A DNA stretch of 64,000 nt from Streptococcus sp. S5 (GCF_034134805.1 NZ_CP139419.1:1860001-1924000); one strand, 5' to 3'; counted from the first letter of the stretch, positions 31,440 through 40,928 are shown. Program-made: numbers and translations. The notes: generated by a model from the sequence alone, not told the origin.

Positions 31440-34400
31440 TTAATCACGATGTTTCCGTGATACTGAAATACCAAAACTACAAAGAACAATTCCCATTGCA
31501 AACACTAACCAATTCTCAATTGAACTTGTATTAGGCAAGGCTCTATTTGCAGCATATTTAGCTTGATTTCCAGCATAGCTATATACTCGTTCATTAGAAG
31601 TACTTTCTGGTATACTCTTTTCTAACGCAGGATTCAGAGAAATCATCTTGTGATCTACTTTATCGTTAAAGACTTCGCTTTGTCTTGTACGAGTATTTAA
31701 ATAGACTTCCCTAACTGCTTCATATTGTGCAGTTGCATCTAATTGATCTTGTAGAAGTGTTTTAAGTTTAGCTTCCTCTCTGACTACATTCTCAATTGCT
31801 AAACGATGCTCTTCAACTGCATTGTCATATGCTTCTTTTGCTTTTTTCAAATATGCATCGGCATTTTCAAGATGATCTAAAAGTGTTTCTAAAGCACCTA
31901 AGTGAGTATTTAATTTAGAAATTTCATCCTTAATTTGACTTTCTTTAGCTTTTAACTCTTCAACTTTATTCTGACGGTTTCTGAGTTCTGCTTCATCTGT
32001 AGCTTTTACAGCTTTCAGATCTGAAAGAACTTTAAGTTCTTTATCCAATTCTGCACGCGCATCTGCTAAAACTTTTTGTTTTGTTTGAATATCTGCATTT
32101 AGATTTTCAACAGCTGTTTGGGCTTTTGCATAACGAGTCTTGGCAGCAATCAATTGTCGAGAAGCCTCATCTAAATTCTTTTGTGCAAGTGGTGTCTTAT
32201 CTGAGATTGAGTTTAATCTAGCAATCGTTTGACGTGTAGTATTTAAGTCTGCCAAATGTTTTTCATGAATTTTAGTTACTTCATCTAAATTGTTTCTTGC
32301 AGTCTTATCTGTTGCTTTTGCTTTCTCAAGCTCCTCTTTTGCAGTTTCTAATGCTTTTTGCTTAACTTGAAGGTCTGCATTTAAATTATCAAGAGCTGTT
32401 TGAGCTTTGATATATCTTGTTTCAGCTTCTTCTTTTAGTTGTTTTGCATTGTCGTATTTCTTCTGTGCATCTGGAGTTTGATCAGGAACTGACATTAATT
32501 CTGCTACTAGTTTTTGAGTTTGTTTCAGATTTTGATTTGCATTTTGATTTTCTACTTTTGCTTTTTCAAGATCAGATTTAGCTTTTACTTCTGCTGTTGT
32601 GGCCTGGTCTAAATTATCTTTTGCATTTGCTAAAGCTTGACGCTTGCTTTGAATATCAGCATTTAATTGATCAAGTGCATCTTGAGCCTTATTAAATTGG
32701 GTTTGGGCTTCATTATAATTTTGTGTAGCGGTTTCCAATTTAGTAGTTGCTGCAGGTGTTTGATCGGGAGTAGCTTTCAGAGCATCTAATTTTGCTGTCG
32801 TTTCTTTGAGAGCATTTGTACTTGAATCGTTTTCTGATTTAGCTTTTACCAAACGTTTCTGTGCAGAATCATTTGCCGTATTTGCTGCAGTCTGTTTAGC
32901 TTTAGCAGCTGTTAATTCATCTTCCATTTTTGAAGTATCAAATGGAGTAGCTAGAGGTTTAGCAATCCCTTTATCATAATAGTCGTCAATGAACTTAGAG
33001 TGATACTCACCTGTTTGTTCATCTTTAATGTAATCGAAATGGCTAGATTGACCTTTGAATTTAATAAAATGCATTCGACCAACACCACTAGGTGTTAGAC
33101 TATTTGCTACCCCGACTGCTTGTATATTTGAAGGAGCTTTTTCTCCAATCATTAATCTCATATGTCCAAAATATGCGTGTACATCATTTGCCATAAAGCT
33201 AATTACAGCATCATATACCTCGCGATACAATTGGGACATTGTGGCTTTTCGTGTTTCTTTTGCTTCTGAATAATAAGCACTAAAACCTAGTAATGTATTA
33301 TTGAAGCTCATATTTTCGCCAGCCCAAGCGATTGAATCCAATCCATCTTTTGCAAGAGCTGTCACACTATGACTTGTACCAAATGGTTTATTTTCTTCAG
33401 CATAGGCTTTTGCGATATTTTTAACACCTTGAACAGATTCTTTAGTAACTATAAAATCATGGCTTCCCCAGACTTGGTCTTGCAGATTGTTTGCGAGAAG
33501 CACATAATATTGACTCAAAGCTTCAATCTGTTTATCTGTAAGATTATCCAAATCGACTTCAGAGTCATCGATAGGCAAAACAATATCCTTATTTGGCCAA
33601 CCTTTGATAACAATATTTTGGTGTTCAGGAGAATATTCCGTCTCTGGAGTACCAAAATCATACTTACTACCTGTGAACCATTTTTGAATAACATCGTTTA
33701 ATGCATTTTTATTTGCATCAGAGTTATCGGCAAGATAAGCCTTGTAAGCATCAATGACATCTTGAGGCAATTGAGGAATAGTGAGATTTTTAATTGCAGA
33801 GATTTGCTTGTTAAGTGTGTCAACAACTTTATCTGCTTTCTCCTTATTCTCTTTTGCTTCATGAGCTGCTGATGTAGCACTCGCTAGCTCATTTGAAGTT
33901 TCATTTACTTTTGCCTCTTCTTGGTTTTTCTTAGTAGTTAAAGCAGAAATTTCTGAAGCTTTCTTAGCATCATTTTCTTTAGCTGTTTTAAGCTCTGCTT
34001 CTGCACTAATCTTACTATTTTGTTTATTTGCTAAATCATTTGCTTTACTATCACGATTTGCGAGTGTTTGGGCAAGTTGTGATTCAGAAGCATCAAGATT
34101 ACTTTGTGCTGAAACCTTCTTTTCTTGAGCTGTCTTTAGATTCTCTTGTGCTTGTTTTTGTTTTTCCTCAGCAGATGACAAGTTTGCTGCTGTTTCTTGG
34201 CTTTTCTTTATTTGATCTGCTTCAACAGATTTTGCATTTTTTAGTGTAGTAGCTTTTTTATTATCTGCTTCTTTGGCACGATCAAGTTCCTGTTTGGCTG
34301 AATTTTCAGTTGCTGCTTTAGCATCTAAATTTTCCTTAGCAGCATCACGTTCTGCTACAATTTCTTCAACGCCAGTACCGTCTAAAACTCTCTGAGCAGT

Positions 34401-35279
34401 TTCTTTCTCTTTTTGAGCCTTCACTAATGCACTCGCTGCTTCTTCTGCAACCTTTTTAGCATCTGCTAATTGTTTAGCAGATACTTGACTAGCACTAAGT
34501 TGCGTTTTTTCATCAGCAGAAGCTTTACTGAGTTCCTCGGCTTTATTTTTGTCTTCATTAATAGCATTTTCCAAAGCCTTTTTCGCTGCTTCTTCTGCTG
34601 ATTCTTTTTCAGCTACATCACTTTTTGCTTTGTCTCTTTCAGCAATGATTTCCGATGCTCCAGTACCATCAAGATTTTTTTGTGCAGTTGCTACTGCTTC
34701 CTCAGCTGTCGAAACTTTCTTTTCTTGCTCTGAAATTTTATCTTGATCTTTTTTAATAACCTCTGATTGCTGATTACGTTCTTTCTCAGCTTCTAGAACT
34801 TTATCATATGCATCTTTTTGTGATGTTTCCTTTTTCTCAATATCAGCTTTTACTTCTGATATTTCATTCTTGGTTTTTTCAATTTTTTCAGGCGTAGCTG
34901 ATTCTTTATTCGCCTCAGCATTCTTTAAGTCAACATTTGCATTGGAAAATTTTGATACAGCGTCTGCTTCTGAAGTCTTAGCGTTTTCTAAAGCACTTTC
35001 TTGATTTGAAACCGATTGATCCGTTTCTTCCTTGATCGTTCTTGCTTCTTCTACAACTTCCGCAGTTGGCGTTTTCGTTACCGTTGCAACCCCATTACTA
35101 ACAAATACTCCGTCTACTTGTTTTATATTTGTAGACGAAGGAGTCTTCGATTCAACACTTAATGTTGACTCATTTGGCTGAGTTGCAGTTACTTCGTCCG
35201 CTTGTACAACAGAAATTCCCGCAAAAGCCGTAGCTATTGATACAGCAGATACAGTTGCTTTGATCGTTTTCTTTTTCAT
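31440..35279 (-). CDS. Large coiled-coil cell-wall protein with SEC10/PgrA-like domain
   Basis: A 1279-residue surface protein. A signal peptide precedes about residue 28 (VVQADEV). Residues 70-460 are Ala/Lys/Glu coiled coil; residues about 520-740 form a globular domain (HDFIVTKESVQGVKNIAKAY, HSVTALAKDG) like the SEC10/PgrA surface-exclusion domain; residues 750-1180 hold three ~75-residue repeats with the pattern TPDQTP...AQTALDNLNADIQ. The anchor is LPNTS, then a hydrophobic helix and RKHRD, a variant sortase signal. SEC10/PgrA proteins reduce redundant conjugative transfer. Start at 35279 behind AGGTGG. XRE control is likely. Confidence 0.85.
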   Translation of the reverse strand: MKKKTIKATVSAVSIATAFAGISVVQADEVTATQPNESTLSVESKTPSSTNIKQVDGVFVSNGVATVTKTPTAEVVEEARTIKEETDQSVSNQESALENAKTSEADAVSKFSNANVDLKNAEANKESATPEKIEKTKNEISEVKADIEKKETSQKDAYDKVLEAEKERNQQSEVIKKDQDKISEQEKKVSTAEEAVATAQKNLDGTGASEIIAERDKAKSDVAEKESAEEAAKKALENAINEDKNKAEELSKASADEKTQLSASQVSAKQLADAKKVAEEAASALVKAQKEKETAQRVLDGTGVEEIVAERDAAKENLDAKAATENSAKQELDRAKEADNKKATTLKNAKSVEADQIKKSQETAANLSSAEEKQKQAQENLKTAQEKKVSAQSNLDASESQLAQTLANRDSKANDLANKQNSKISAEAELKTAKENDAKKASEISALTTKKNQEEAKVNETSNELASATSAAHEAKENKEKADKVVDTLNKQISAIKNLTIPQLPQDVIDAYKAYLADNSDANKNALNDVIQKWFTGSKYDFGTPETEYSPEHQNIVIKGWPNKDIVLPIDDSEVDLDNLTDKQIEALSQYYVLLANNLQDQVWGSHDFIVTKESVQGVKNIAKAYAEENKPFGTSHSVTALAKDGLDSIAWAGENMSFNNTLLGFSAYYSEAKETRKATMSQLYREVYDAVISFMANDVHAYFGHMRLMIGEKAPSNIQAVGVANSLTPSGVGRMHFIKFKGQSSHFDYIKDEQTGEYHSKFIDDYYDKGIAKPLATPFDTSKMEDELTAAKAKQTAANTANDSAQKRLVKAKSENDSSTNALKETTAKLDALKATPDQTPAATTKLETATQNYNEAQTQFNKAQDALDQLNADIQSKRQALANAKDNLDQATTAEVKAKSDLEKAKVENQNANQNLKQTQKLVAELMSVPDQTPDAQKKYDNAKQLKEEAETRYIKAQTALDNLNADLQVKQKALETAKEELEKAKATDKTARNNLDEVTKIHEKHLADLNTTRQTIARLNSISDKTPLAQKNLDEASRQLIAAKTRYAKAQTAVENLNADIQTKQKVLADARAELDKELKVLSDLKAVKATDEAELRNRQNKVEELKAKESQIKDEISKLNTHLGALETLLDHLENADAYLKKAKEAYDNAVEEHRLAIENVVREEAKLKTLLQDQLDATAQYEAVREVYLNTRTRQSEVFNDKVDHKMISLNPALEKSIPESTSNERVYSYAGNQAKYAANRALPNTSSIENWLVFAMGIVLCSFGISVSRKHRD

Positions 35280-35336
35280 AATTCCCACCTTTATGATAGA
35301 GTATTGAGCAAATTATCACTATTTAATTATAAACAC

Positions 35337-35418
35337 CCGAATTATACTATATTTTATCAACTTTGTAAAGTTGTATCCAACCTTTTAAGAACTAGAATCT
35401 AACCTTCTAAGACTGTAG
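35337..35418. promoter_or_regulatory. Divergent promoter/operator region of surface protein and XRE gene
   Basis: A perfect palindrome AACTTT-GT-AAAGTT (35359-35372) overlaps the -35 side of the surface-protein promoter (minus-strand TATAAT near 35339-35344). Two direct repeats AACCTTYTAAGA start at 35379 and 35401 (22-bp period) before the XRE gene. These are plausible binding sites of the XRE protein. Confidence 0.5.
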
Positions 35419-35439
35419 AATAGTCTTACGAGGTGAGCA

Positions 35440-35766
35440 ATGTCAGAATTACAAAAGTATATAAGCAAAAGAATACGGATTTTGCGGATTCAGTCAGGGA
35501 TGACTCAGGAGCAATTAGAAGAAAAAGCAGATCTTGGCACCAATTACGCGTATAAGTTAGAAAATTTAGAGCCCAATATAAAAATTAGTACGCTTGAAAA
35601 AATTATAGAAGCCTTAAATGTTGATCTACAAACTTTTTTTGATTTAACACTTAAAGAAGAAAGCACTGACTTAGCACAGCTTATCGACACTATCAAATCT
35701 TTACCAGAGTACAAACAAAATAAAGTCATTTCAGCTATTAACATAATTATTAACGAGACAAAATAA
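35440..35766 (+). CDS. XRE-family regulator divergent to the surface protein
   Basis: A 108-residue protein with an N-terminal HTH_3 domain (RIRILRIQSGMTQEQLEEKA, then NYAYKLENLEPNIKISTLEK) and a short C-terminal helical region (LAQLIDTIKSLPEYKQNK). GAGGTGAGC precedes the ATG. Divergent placement 160 bp from the wall-protein gene suggests it controls that gene and itself. A strong terminator follows. Confidence 0.85.
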   Translation: MSELQKYISKRIRILRIQSGMTQEQLEEKADLGTNYAYKLENLEPNIKISTLEKIIEALNVDLQTFFDLTLKEESTDLAQLIDTIKSLPEYKQNKVISAINIIINETK

Positions 35767-35817
35767 AAAGAGTGGAAAAGGATGAGTACAAAAACGATTC
35801 CTTTCCCACTTTTTTTG
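35765..35817 (+). terminator. Terminator after the XRE gene
   Basis: AAAAAGAGTGG-AAAAGGA pairs with TCCTTT-CCCACTTTTTTT around a ~16-nt loop. Confidence 0.75.
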
Positions 35818-35835
35818 TGCATAAAAATATGGCTA

Positions 35836-36255
35836 TTAGCTATTAGAGCCTGCGATTCTTGGGTAACCAAATGTCATATCGAGGTTATCTTCCTCATAAT
35901 TCTTGATTAATTCCCAGAAATTTGCAACCGATAACTCTGCAACTGATTCATGCCAATTGAATTTAAAAAACAAATCTAAGAGAAATTTAATTACTTGATG
36001 GGTTTTGGCTGTTTGTTCTACAGTATCAAATGTAATCAAAATTTTCTCACACAACGGATCAATTAATTCAATTTCAATACTATCATTTACAAAATTGAAT
36101 GATACTTCTTGATCTTGATCGTTCAAGATTGAAATATACTGATCCTCATCAAATGTTGAATAAAACATTCTAATATTAATTTCTTCATTGCGATTAATTA
36201 ACTCTGAAATATATTGTTGAGTTGAAAAAACTACATACTTTTTATAGGTTTTCAT
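35836..36255 (-). CDS. Hypothetical protein
   Basis: A 139-residue acidic protein starting MKTYKKYVVFSTQQYISELI. No motif, signal peptide or membrane helix is evident; secondary structure looks alpha/beta (FNFVNDSIEIELIDP, then HQVIKFLLDLFFKFN). The start was chosen 8 bp after GGAGG. Family not recognised. It lies in the element between the surface-protein unit and the replication module. Confidence 0.6.
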   Translation of the reverse strand: MKTYKKYVVFSTQQYISELINRNEEINIRMFYSTFDEDQYISILNDQDQEVSFNFVNDSIEIELIDPLCEKILITFDTVEQTAKTHQVIKFLLDLFFKFNWHESVAELSVANFWELIKNYEEDNLDMTFGYPRIAGSNS

Positions 36256-36383
36256 TTTGTTTTCCTCCATTTATTTTTTTAGAAAAAGATTTTTTTATCC
36301 TTAGATTTACGGTGGCCTTACTCTCTTTAATATTATTATTAAAAGATTTGGCTTGATCATCTGCTACCTCCTTTATTGAAAAC

Positions 36384-36414
36384 AAAAAAAGACAGTTCAC
36401 CACTGCCTTTTTTT
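36384..36414. terminator. Bidirectional hairpin terminator
   Basis: AAAAAAAG-CAGT...ACTG-CTTTTTTT. A 17-residue ORF behind GGAGG on the minus strand (start near 36360) is possible upstream, but unsupported. Confidence 0.65.
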
Positions 36415-36560
36415 ATCTTCAATATTATTATGCCATTTTTTGATAAAATAAAAAAACGATTTTTCAAAAAAGTACTATAAAAGCTATTGGCTCCAAAGGA
36501 TAATTTTTTGTCTAGGTTTTGGGGTGCAGTTCATACTTGTCCCAGTGTGTTTATTTTATT

Positions 36561-36914
36561 TTAAGATAACTTCATTAGTAAACTCAAGGATTCTTCATTT
36601 TTGAGCTCAGAAAATAAACAAATCAACCGCTCATATCCAAGCTCTTTCTTCTGCCTGATTATAGAATTCATCGTTGCCTCTAAATCATCTGGCGTAAAAT
36701 TTCTTAAGTAAAGTGTAACGTAACTCCTGTTACTGGAATATAAGCAAATATGAATTGCATTATGTTCTTTTTGTCTAATTTTCATTCCCCCTCCTGATTC
36801 ATAAATATGAAACTCATAAACAGTTTTTTGGGGGATACAATCGAATGAGTTTTCGAATTCTCTTCGCCATTTGAAAAGGACACTATTAATAATTAAATAA
36901 TTTAATTTAAACAT
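36561..36914 (-). CDS. Hypothetical protein
   Basis: A 117-residue basic protein starting MFKLNYLIINSVLFKWRREF. It contains KTVYEFHIYESGGGMKIRQ and a repeated-strand pattern, but no known motif. The ATG at 36914 follows AAGAGG; the longer open frame to 37058 lacks a good start. A promoter-like TGGCATAC plus TATTAAT lies just upstream (36954-36965). Family not recognised. Confidence 0.5.
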   Translation of the reverse strand: MFKLNYLIINSVLFKWRREFENSFDCIPQKTVYEFHIYESGGGMKIRQKEHNAIHICLYSSNRSYVTLYLRNFTPDDLEATMNSIIRQKKELGYERLICLFSELKNEESLSLLMKLS

Positions 36915-36957
36915 ATCAGATACCTCTTGTATTAAAAAAATTTTCTGGATATTAATA

Positions 36958-36965
36958 GTATGCCA
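36958..36965 (-). promoter_or_regulatory. TGGCATAC promoter motif, copy 1
   Basis: On the minus strand TGGCATAC is directly followed by TATTAAT. The same octamer abuts the -10 box of two plus-strand promoters at 37244 and 39044. Confidence 0.45.
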
Positions 36966-37127
36966 GAAAAAGGAATTTATAAAAAAATTTTTTACAATGG
37001 ATTTTAAAAAATGGAGTGATTTTAATTTAAATTGCTTTCTGAGATTTCTGATTTTCAATTTGTATAAGAAACTTTAATGCATTTTCCTTCAATCAATCCT
37101 GTCCTTATTATTACGTCGCTGATTTTT

Positions 37128-37180
37128 CTGTGTGTTTAGCGTTGACAGAAACGTATGTGAAAGTCACGCTAAACACACAG
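37128..37180. repeat. Large imperfect palindrome, possible origin or recombination site
   Basis: CTGTGTGTTTAGCG-TTGAC pairs with GTCA-CGCTAAACACACAG around a 16-nt loop. Only one base is unpaired within about 18 bp of stem. The position next to a Rep/recombinase module suggests oriT, a replication origin or an att site. Confidence 0.55.
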
Positions 37181-37243
37181 TCCCAAATAAAACCGTATAA
37201 CACAAAAGAGAAAGAAAATTTGTTTTTTATAATGATCAATTTA

Positions 37244-37258
37244 TGGCATACTATAGAT
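37244..37258 (+). promoter_or_regulatory. TGGCATAC promoter motif, copy 2
   Basis: TGGCATAC followed at once by TATAGAT; drives the leader/hairpin region before the recombinase gene. Confidence 0.45.
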
Positions 37259-37839
37259 ATCTAAAGATTGATTAAGTAGAGACGTAACTAATTAGCTACG
37301 TTTTTTTTAATATTTAAAAGGAGGTAGCTATCGTGTAAACAGCAGGTTTAAGCTGAGTTAAGAAAGAACCAATTTTTGTATTTCACTAACTAAAAAAAAT
37401 GTATAGATAATAAAAGTAAGGTCAATAGCAGTAAAAAAATTTTTGATCATAACAAAGTAAAGTATAAGAGTATAAGAGTATAAGAACGAAAGTAAATAAC
37501 AAAAGTCAAAAAAATCAAATACAAAAAAACTAGCTTATCTCAGTCGCTAAATTTAAAGCATTTAAACCTGAAAAAGAGTAAAAAGAAAAAAACAACAGAT
37601 TTTTATCTGTAAGGTGGAACTCTACATCTTATTTGAATTGAGTCAACTTGTCATGTTGTAAAATGGCTTGGTTAACTTCTTAGCCATCAATTAAGAAGCG
37701 CCCTTAGCAAAGGGAAGATACTAATCAGTGAATACAAGCTTTATGTCACTGCACTACTTCAACTTGAATTAAAAGACCTTAAGATTCTTGTTAAGATTTT
37801 CTTTAAACGTACATTATCTTCTATAGAAAGGAAAGAACT

Positions 37840-38850
37840 ATGTCAAAGAAGAAACGAAGTCGTTCTGAACGACGAAAAGCTAGAGAGAAAGCCCAGAAAG
37901 AACAAATGGATTCTCTAACTACTTTCGAAGGCCGTAAACAATTCGTCCAATCAAAAGGTTTAACTAATCTAGTCACGCGCTTCAAGAAGGGTAAAGGTAT
38001 CAAGCGAAATGAATCCAAAAAAACAGGAGAGGATATTCATTTAATTCATACCGATCGAACGCTCCATAACTATGCTGGTTCCTGGAGCAGATTCGCTTAC
38101 TTTGTTGCTGCAACAGCTACTGCCGAAGAGTTAGAAGCTCTTGAAAAATCTAAGAATGTAGATGGATGGATTGACTTAGTAAATCAATACTTAGAACATT
38201 GTAAAAAAACTGGGCTTTCTGCACCAACCCAGTCAACCTATAAAGCAGCATTGGCAAAAGTTTTAGGCGTGTCTTCTACTGCTTTTATTGCTACAGATAT
38301 TCGATATCGAGCTAACAAAAGGAATAATCGCTTAAAATCTAATGACGACAGAATGTCTGAAGAAACGAATAATCGCTGGTTTTCAATCGTATCTGCCACT
38401 GGGCTACGAAAAAATGAGCTAAAAGCAATTACTGGTGACTCACTCTACCAACGTGAGGATGGCCGATATTATCTTAAAATCATTGGTAAAAAGCATAAAA
38501 CAAAAGGAGCTAGAGATCGTTGGGTTCCGATTATCACACGAGATCAACAAGAATTAGAGAGGCTTGTTGAAGAATTTAGGCTAGCTGGTAAAAAGCGTGT
38601 GTTTCAAGTTCCATCTGCTTTAAAACCTCATAAATATCGTGCTGAATACGCAAAACGTCTTTATCTTCTTGTCGCACGAGATCCTAAAGACATCAAGGAT
38701 AAAAGGGAAAAAATTTATCTAAGAGGGGAATTAAAAGGCGTTGTCCTCGATCGAAAAGCCTGCTTAATTGTATCGCGTGCTCTTGGACACAATCGTCCCG
38801 AAGAGTTTCAAAAATCGTATGCATATAAGTTAATCGCACAAGCAAACTAA
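37840..38850 (+). CDS. Second element-borne tyrosine recombinase-like protein
   Basis: A 336-residue protein with a very basic N terminus (MSKKKRSRSERRKAREKAQK). The catalytic residues of tyrosine recombinases are visible in order: Arg in SATGLRKNELKAITGD, Lys near GKKHKTKGARDR, HxxR-like KPHKYRAEYAKRLY, and ALGHNRPEEFQKSYAY with the C-terminal Tyr. It differs clearly from the rpsI integrase. Similar proteins occur in plasmids and elements where they resolve multimers or act as a second integrase. GAAAGGAAAG precedes the ATG. Confidence 0.7.
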   Translation: MSKKKRSRSERRKAREKAQKEQMDSLTTFEGRKQFVQSKGLTNLVTRFKKGKGIKRNESKKTGEDIHLIHTDRTLHNYAGSWSRFAYFVAATATAEELEALEKSKNVDGWIDLVNQYLEHCKKTGLSAPTQSTYKAALAKVLGVSSTAFIATDIRYRANKRNNRLKSNDDRMSEETNNRWFSIVSATGLRKNELKAITGDSLYQREDGRYYLKIIGKKHKTKGARDRWVPIITRDQQELERLVEEFRLAGKKRVFQVPSALKPHKYRAEYAKRLYLLVARDPKDIKDKREKIYLRGELKGVVLDRKACLIVSRALGHNRPEEFQKSYAYKLIAQAN

Positions 38851-39174
38851 TAAGCACATTTAAAAAATAATTGTATATCTCTCATTGAAATAAATAAAGT
38901 AGGGAAAAACCTAATTTTTTCTCCAAACCCTTATCATTACGCGTTTTTTAAACAATTAAACATTGTGTATTTTATTGTTTTTCAAAATTTTTCCATTTTT
39001 TCACTATTTTTTTTTAAAAAAAAGGCGTTTTTTGTCAAAAAAATGGCATACCTATAATAGGGAATTTTAGTTTTGAACCAAAATGTGGTTATGATAATAT
39101 ATTGATTTTACGACATCTAATACTTCCTAGCATAATTCCTATCAAAAATAATAGTAAAAAGGAAACGTTAAAAC
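38851..39174. promoter_or_regulatory. Non-coding stretch with the rep promoter (TGGCATAC copy 3)
   Basis: AT-rich. The only clear signal is TGGCATAC-C-TATAAT (39044-39058), a strong extended promoter about 120 bp before rep. Long A/T runs near 39000 could be part of an origin. Nothing else is seen. Confidence 0.5.
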
Positions 39175-40530
39175 ATGAAAATACAGACAAAAGCTTCTAC
39201 TGAAAAAAAGCATTTAAATGAGAAAGAAATTCAATCTTGTTTTACTTTAATGAATTCCTTCTGGGGGTTTGATCGCATGGTTTTTAACTTAGGTGAAAAT
39301 CTAATTGTTGACATTGAAAAAATAATAGAATACAGAAAAAATAATCCTCATGAAGTTAAAAAATTAAATTACAATTCAAATCAGATAGAAGATTTAATTA
39401 TCCAATCAAGGGAATTCGGAAGACTTGAAATTGGAAAAATTTATAAAAAAGAAAGCGGAGATACTGTTAATTATTGCTTACTACAACTAAATCATGGAGG
39501 TCTCAATTTTGAAACTCTCTCTATTTCAGCAATTCGAAAGAAACTAATAAATGTTATAACGAAAATCAAACAGCAAACTGGTATTTGGATTATCCCAACT
39601 ACTATTAGGATTCATGAAATGGAAATCTCATTTACATTTGCTACTGATGCGATTATTCATTTTCAAACAAGAAATTTATTATTGAGGAGTCTATCTAATA
39701 CATCTCAAGTAGATAAAAAAGTTTATACAAAATGTTCAACTCCTGAGGATCACCATATTCTTTCAAGCAAAAAATATAGAAACTTATTGCATGTTCTTTA
39801 CGATAAAACAGCAAAAGCTGAACATAATAAACAGATCGAATTGGACGCATCTCGTAAATATCGCATCTATAGATACGAAATGACACTGAATGAAGAAAAA
39901 ATTAAAAGTGAATTCAAGACTACTGACTTAGATAAACTACACAATGATCAGCTTTATCTATTTGTGTATAGTGTAATTGAAAAAGGATTGTCCAACTTTA
40001 AGATAGTTGTTCAAACTTCAGTAAGAGATACCGAAAATAAGTTAATAGAATTGTATAAAGAAAAAGGTAAAGATAAATATATAAAAACATTTTTTGAAAC
40101 TCAACTAAATCATGCTATGGATTATTTATATCCATTAACATTGGATGAATCTATTTTCTTATTTATTGATGCATCTAAATTTATAAAGCCAAAAAACTGT
40201 GCAAGAACCAAAAGAAATCTGATTAAAGAAAGTAGAAAGAATGATTTAAAGAATGAGCGTTATTTTCTTTCTATTATGATTACATGGCAAGTACTATGTC
40301 TCTTTAGCTTAATGCTAAATACTCTATCTCTTGTTACTATCCTTGATTTCGGTTGTTACAAGAGTAATCAAAATACTAAACTTCATTTGTTTAAAATGCC
40401 TACTTTTACAGCTGAAGAAAAAGATGCATTTATTAAGAAAGTTATTAAAAACAAGAATAAAGACATAGGTTCAATCCTAGATTCTATTTTAAACAACATT
40501 CAAATAAATAATTCTTCCATTTTAATATAA
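39175..40530 (+). CDS. rep: Replication initiation-like protein
   Basis: A 451-residue protein. The central part (YDKTAKAEHNKQIELDASRK, then YRIYRYEMTLNEEKIKSEF) resembles phage/plasmid replication proteins that nick DNA (PF05144-like), where a YDK and an RYE-type motif occur. The C-terminal stretch ITWQVLCLFSLMLNTLSLV is unusually hydrophobic for a Rep and may reflect divergence. It precedes the excisionase and integrase genes, as in many integrative elements that replicate after excision. Specific family and initiation mechanism are tentative. Confidence 0.6.
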   Translation: MKIQTKASTEKKHLNEKEIQSCFTLMNSFWGFDRMVFNLGENLIVDIEKIIEYRKNNPHEVKKLNYNSNQIEDLIIQSREFGRLEIGKIYKKESGDTVNYCLLQLNHGGLNFETLSISAIRKKLINVITKIKQQTGIWIIPTTIRIHEMEISFTFATDAIIHFQTRNLLLRSLSNTSQVDKKVYTKCSTPEDHHILSSKKYRNLLHVLYDKTAKAEHNKQIELDASRKYRIYRYEMTLNEEKIKSEFKTTDLDKLHNDQLYLFVYSVIEKGLSNFKIVVQTSVRDTENKLIELYKEKGKDKYIKTFFETQLNHAMDYLYPLTLDESIFLFIDASKFIKPKNCARTKRNLIKESRKNDLKNERYFLSIMITWQVLCLFSLMLNTLSLVTILDFGCYKSNQNTKLHLFKMPTFTAEEKDAFIKKVIKNKNKDIGSILDSILNNIQINNSSILI

Positions 40531-40667
40531 ATTCTGATTGAAAAAAAAGAAGAAGTATTAATACAGCAACGTTTTCCCATTTTTTAACTCTTCAACCCTT
40601 GAAGACTTAAAAACAAAATCTAAACTAATATAATTTAAATCTAACAGAAAGAAAAAAGGTACTATTT

Positions 40668-40928
40668 ATGAATGTATTTATTCCAGAAGAACTGATTAAG
40701 CAAGTTCAATTACTATTATCGGATATTGTTAAGAAAGAACTAAATAAATTTTTAGATACTAATGAAAGTACTCATCATTTTTTAAATAAAAAGCAGACTT
40801 GTGAGTATTTAAATATATCCAACAATACTTTAGACAGCTGGATTAAGCAAGGTTTGCCTTGTATTAAGGTCGGAAAAACTGTTCGCTTTAGCAAAACAGA
40901 AATCAATCGCTGGTTACAAAAGCAGTAG
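40668..40928 (+). CDS. xis: Excisionase-like HTH protein
   Basis: An 86-residue protein whose C-terminal 55 residues form a MerR-like excisionase domain: LNKKQTCEYLNISNNTLDSW, IKQGLPCIKVGKTVRF, then SKTEINRWLQKQ. The N-terminal 30 residues are helical. It ends 68 bp before the integrase start, so both probably lie in one transcript. Xis proteins bend DNA at att sites and favour excision. Confidence 0.85.
   Translation: MNVFIPEELIKQVQLLLSDIVKKELNKFLDTNESTHHFLNKKQTCEYLNISNNTLDSWIKQGLPCIKVGKTVRFSKTEINRWLQKQ

Larger units (their letters stand above)
37060..37839. other. 780-bp non-coding region with hairpins upstream of the second element recombinase
   Basis: No protein gene is seen. Contents in order: a large inverted repeat at 37128-37180; a promoter motif TGGCATAC-TATAGAT at 37244-37258; a hairpin ACGTA-CTAATTAG-TACGT with eight T at about 37282-37308, suggesting a ~50-nt transcript or attenuator; a GGAGGTAGC without a proper ORF at 37320; then small stems ACAGAT/ATCTGT, CTTCTTA/TAAGAAG and CAGTGA/TCACTG between 37590 and 37760. 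It may hold an origin or a structured leader. Confidence 0.5.

Noticed and set aside
37840..38850. Relaxase as identity of the 336-residue basic protein
   Set aside because: The order of Arg, HxxR and C-terminal Tyr motifs fits a tyrosine recombinase; no HUH motif or MOB signature is visible.
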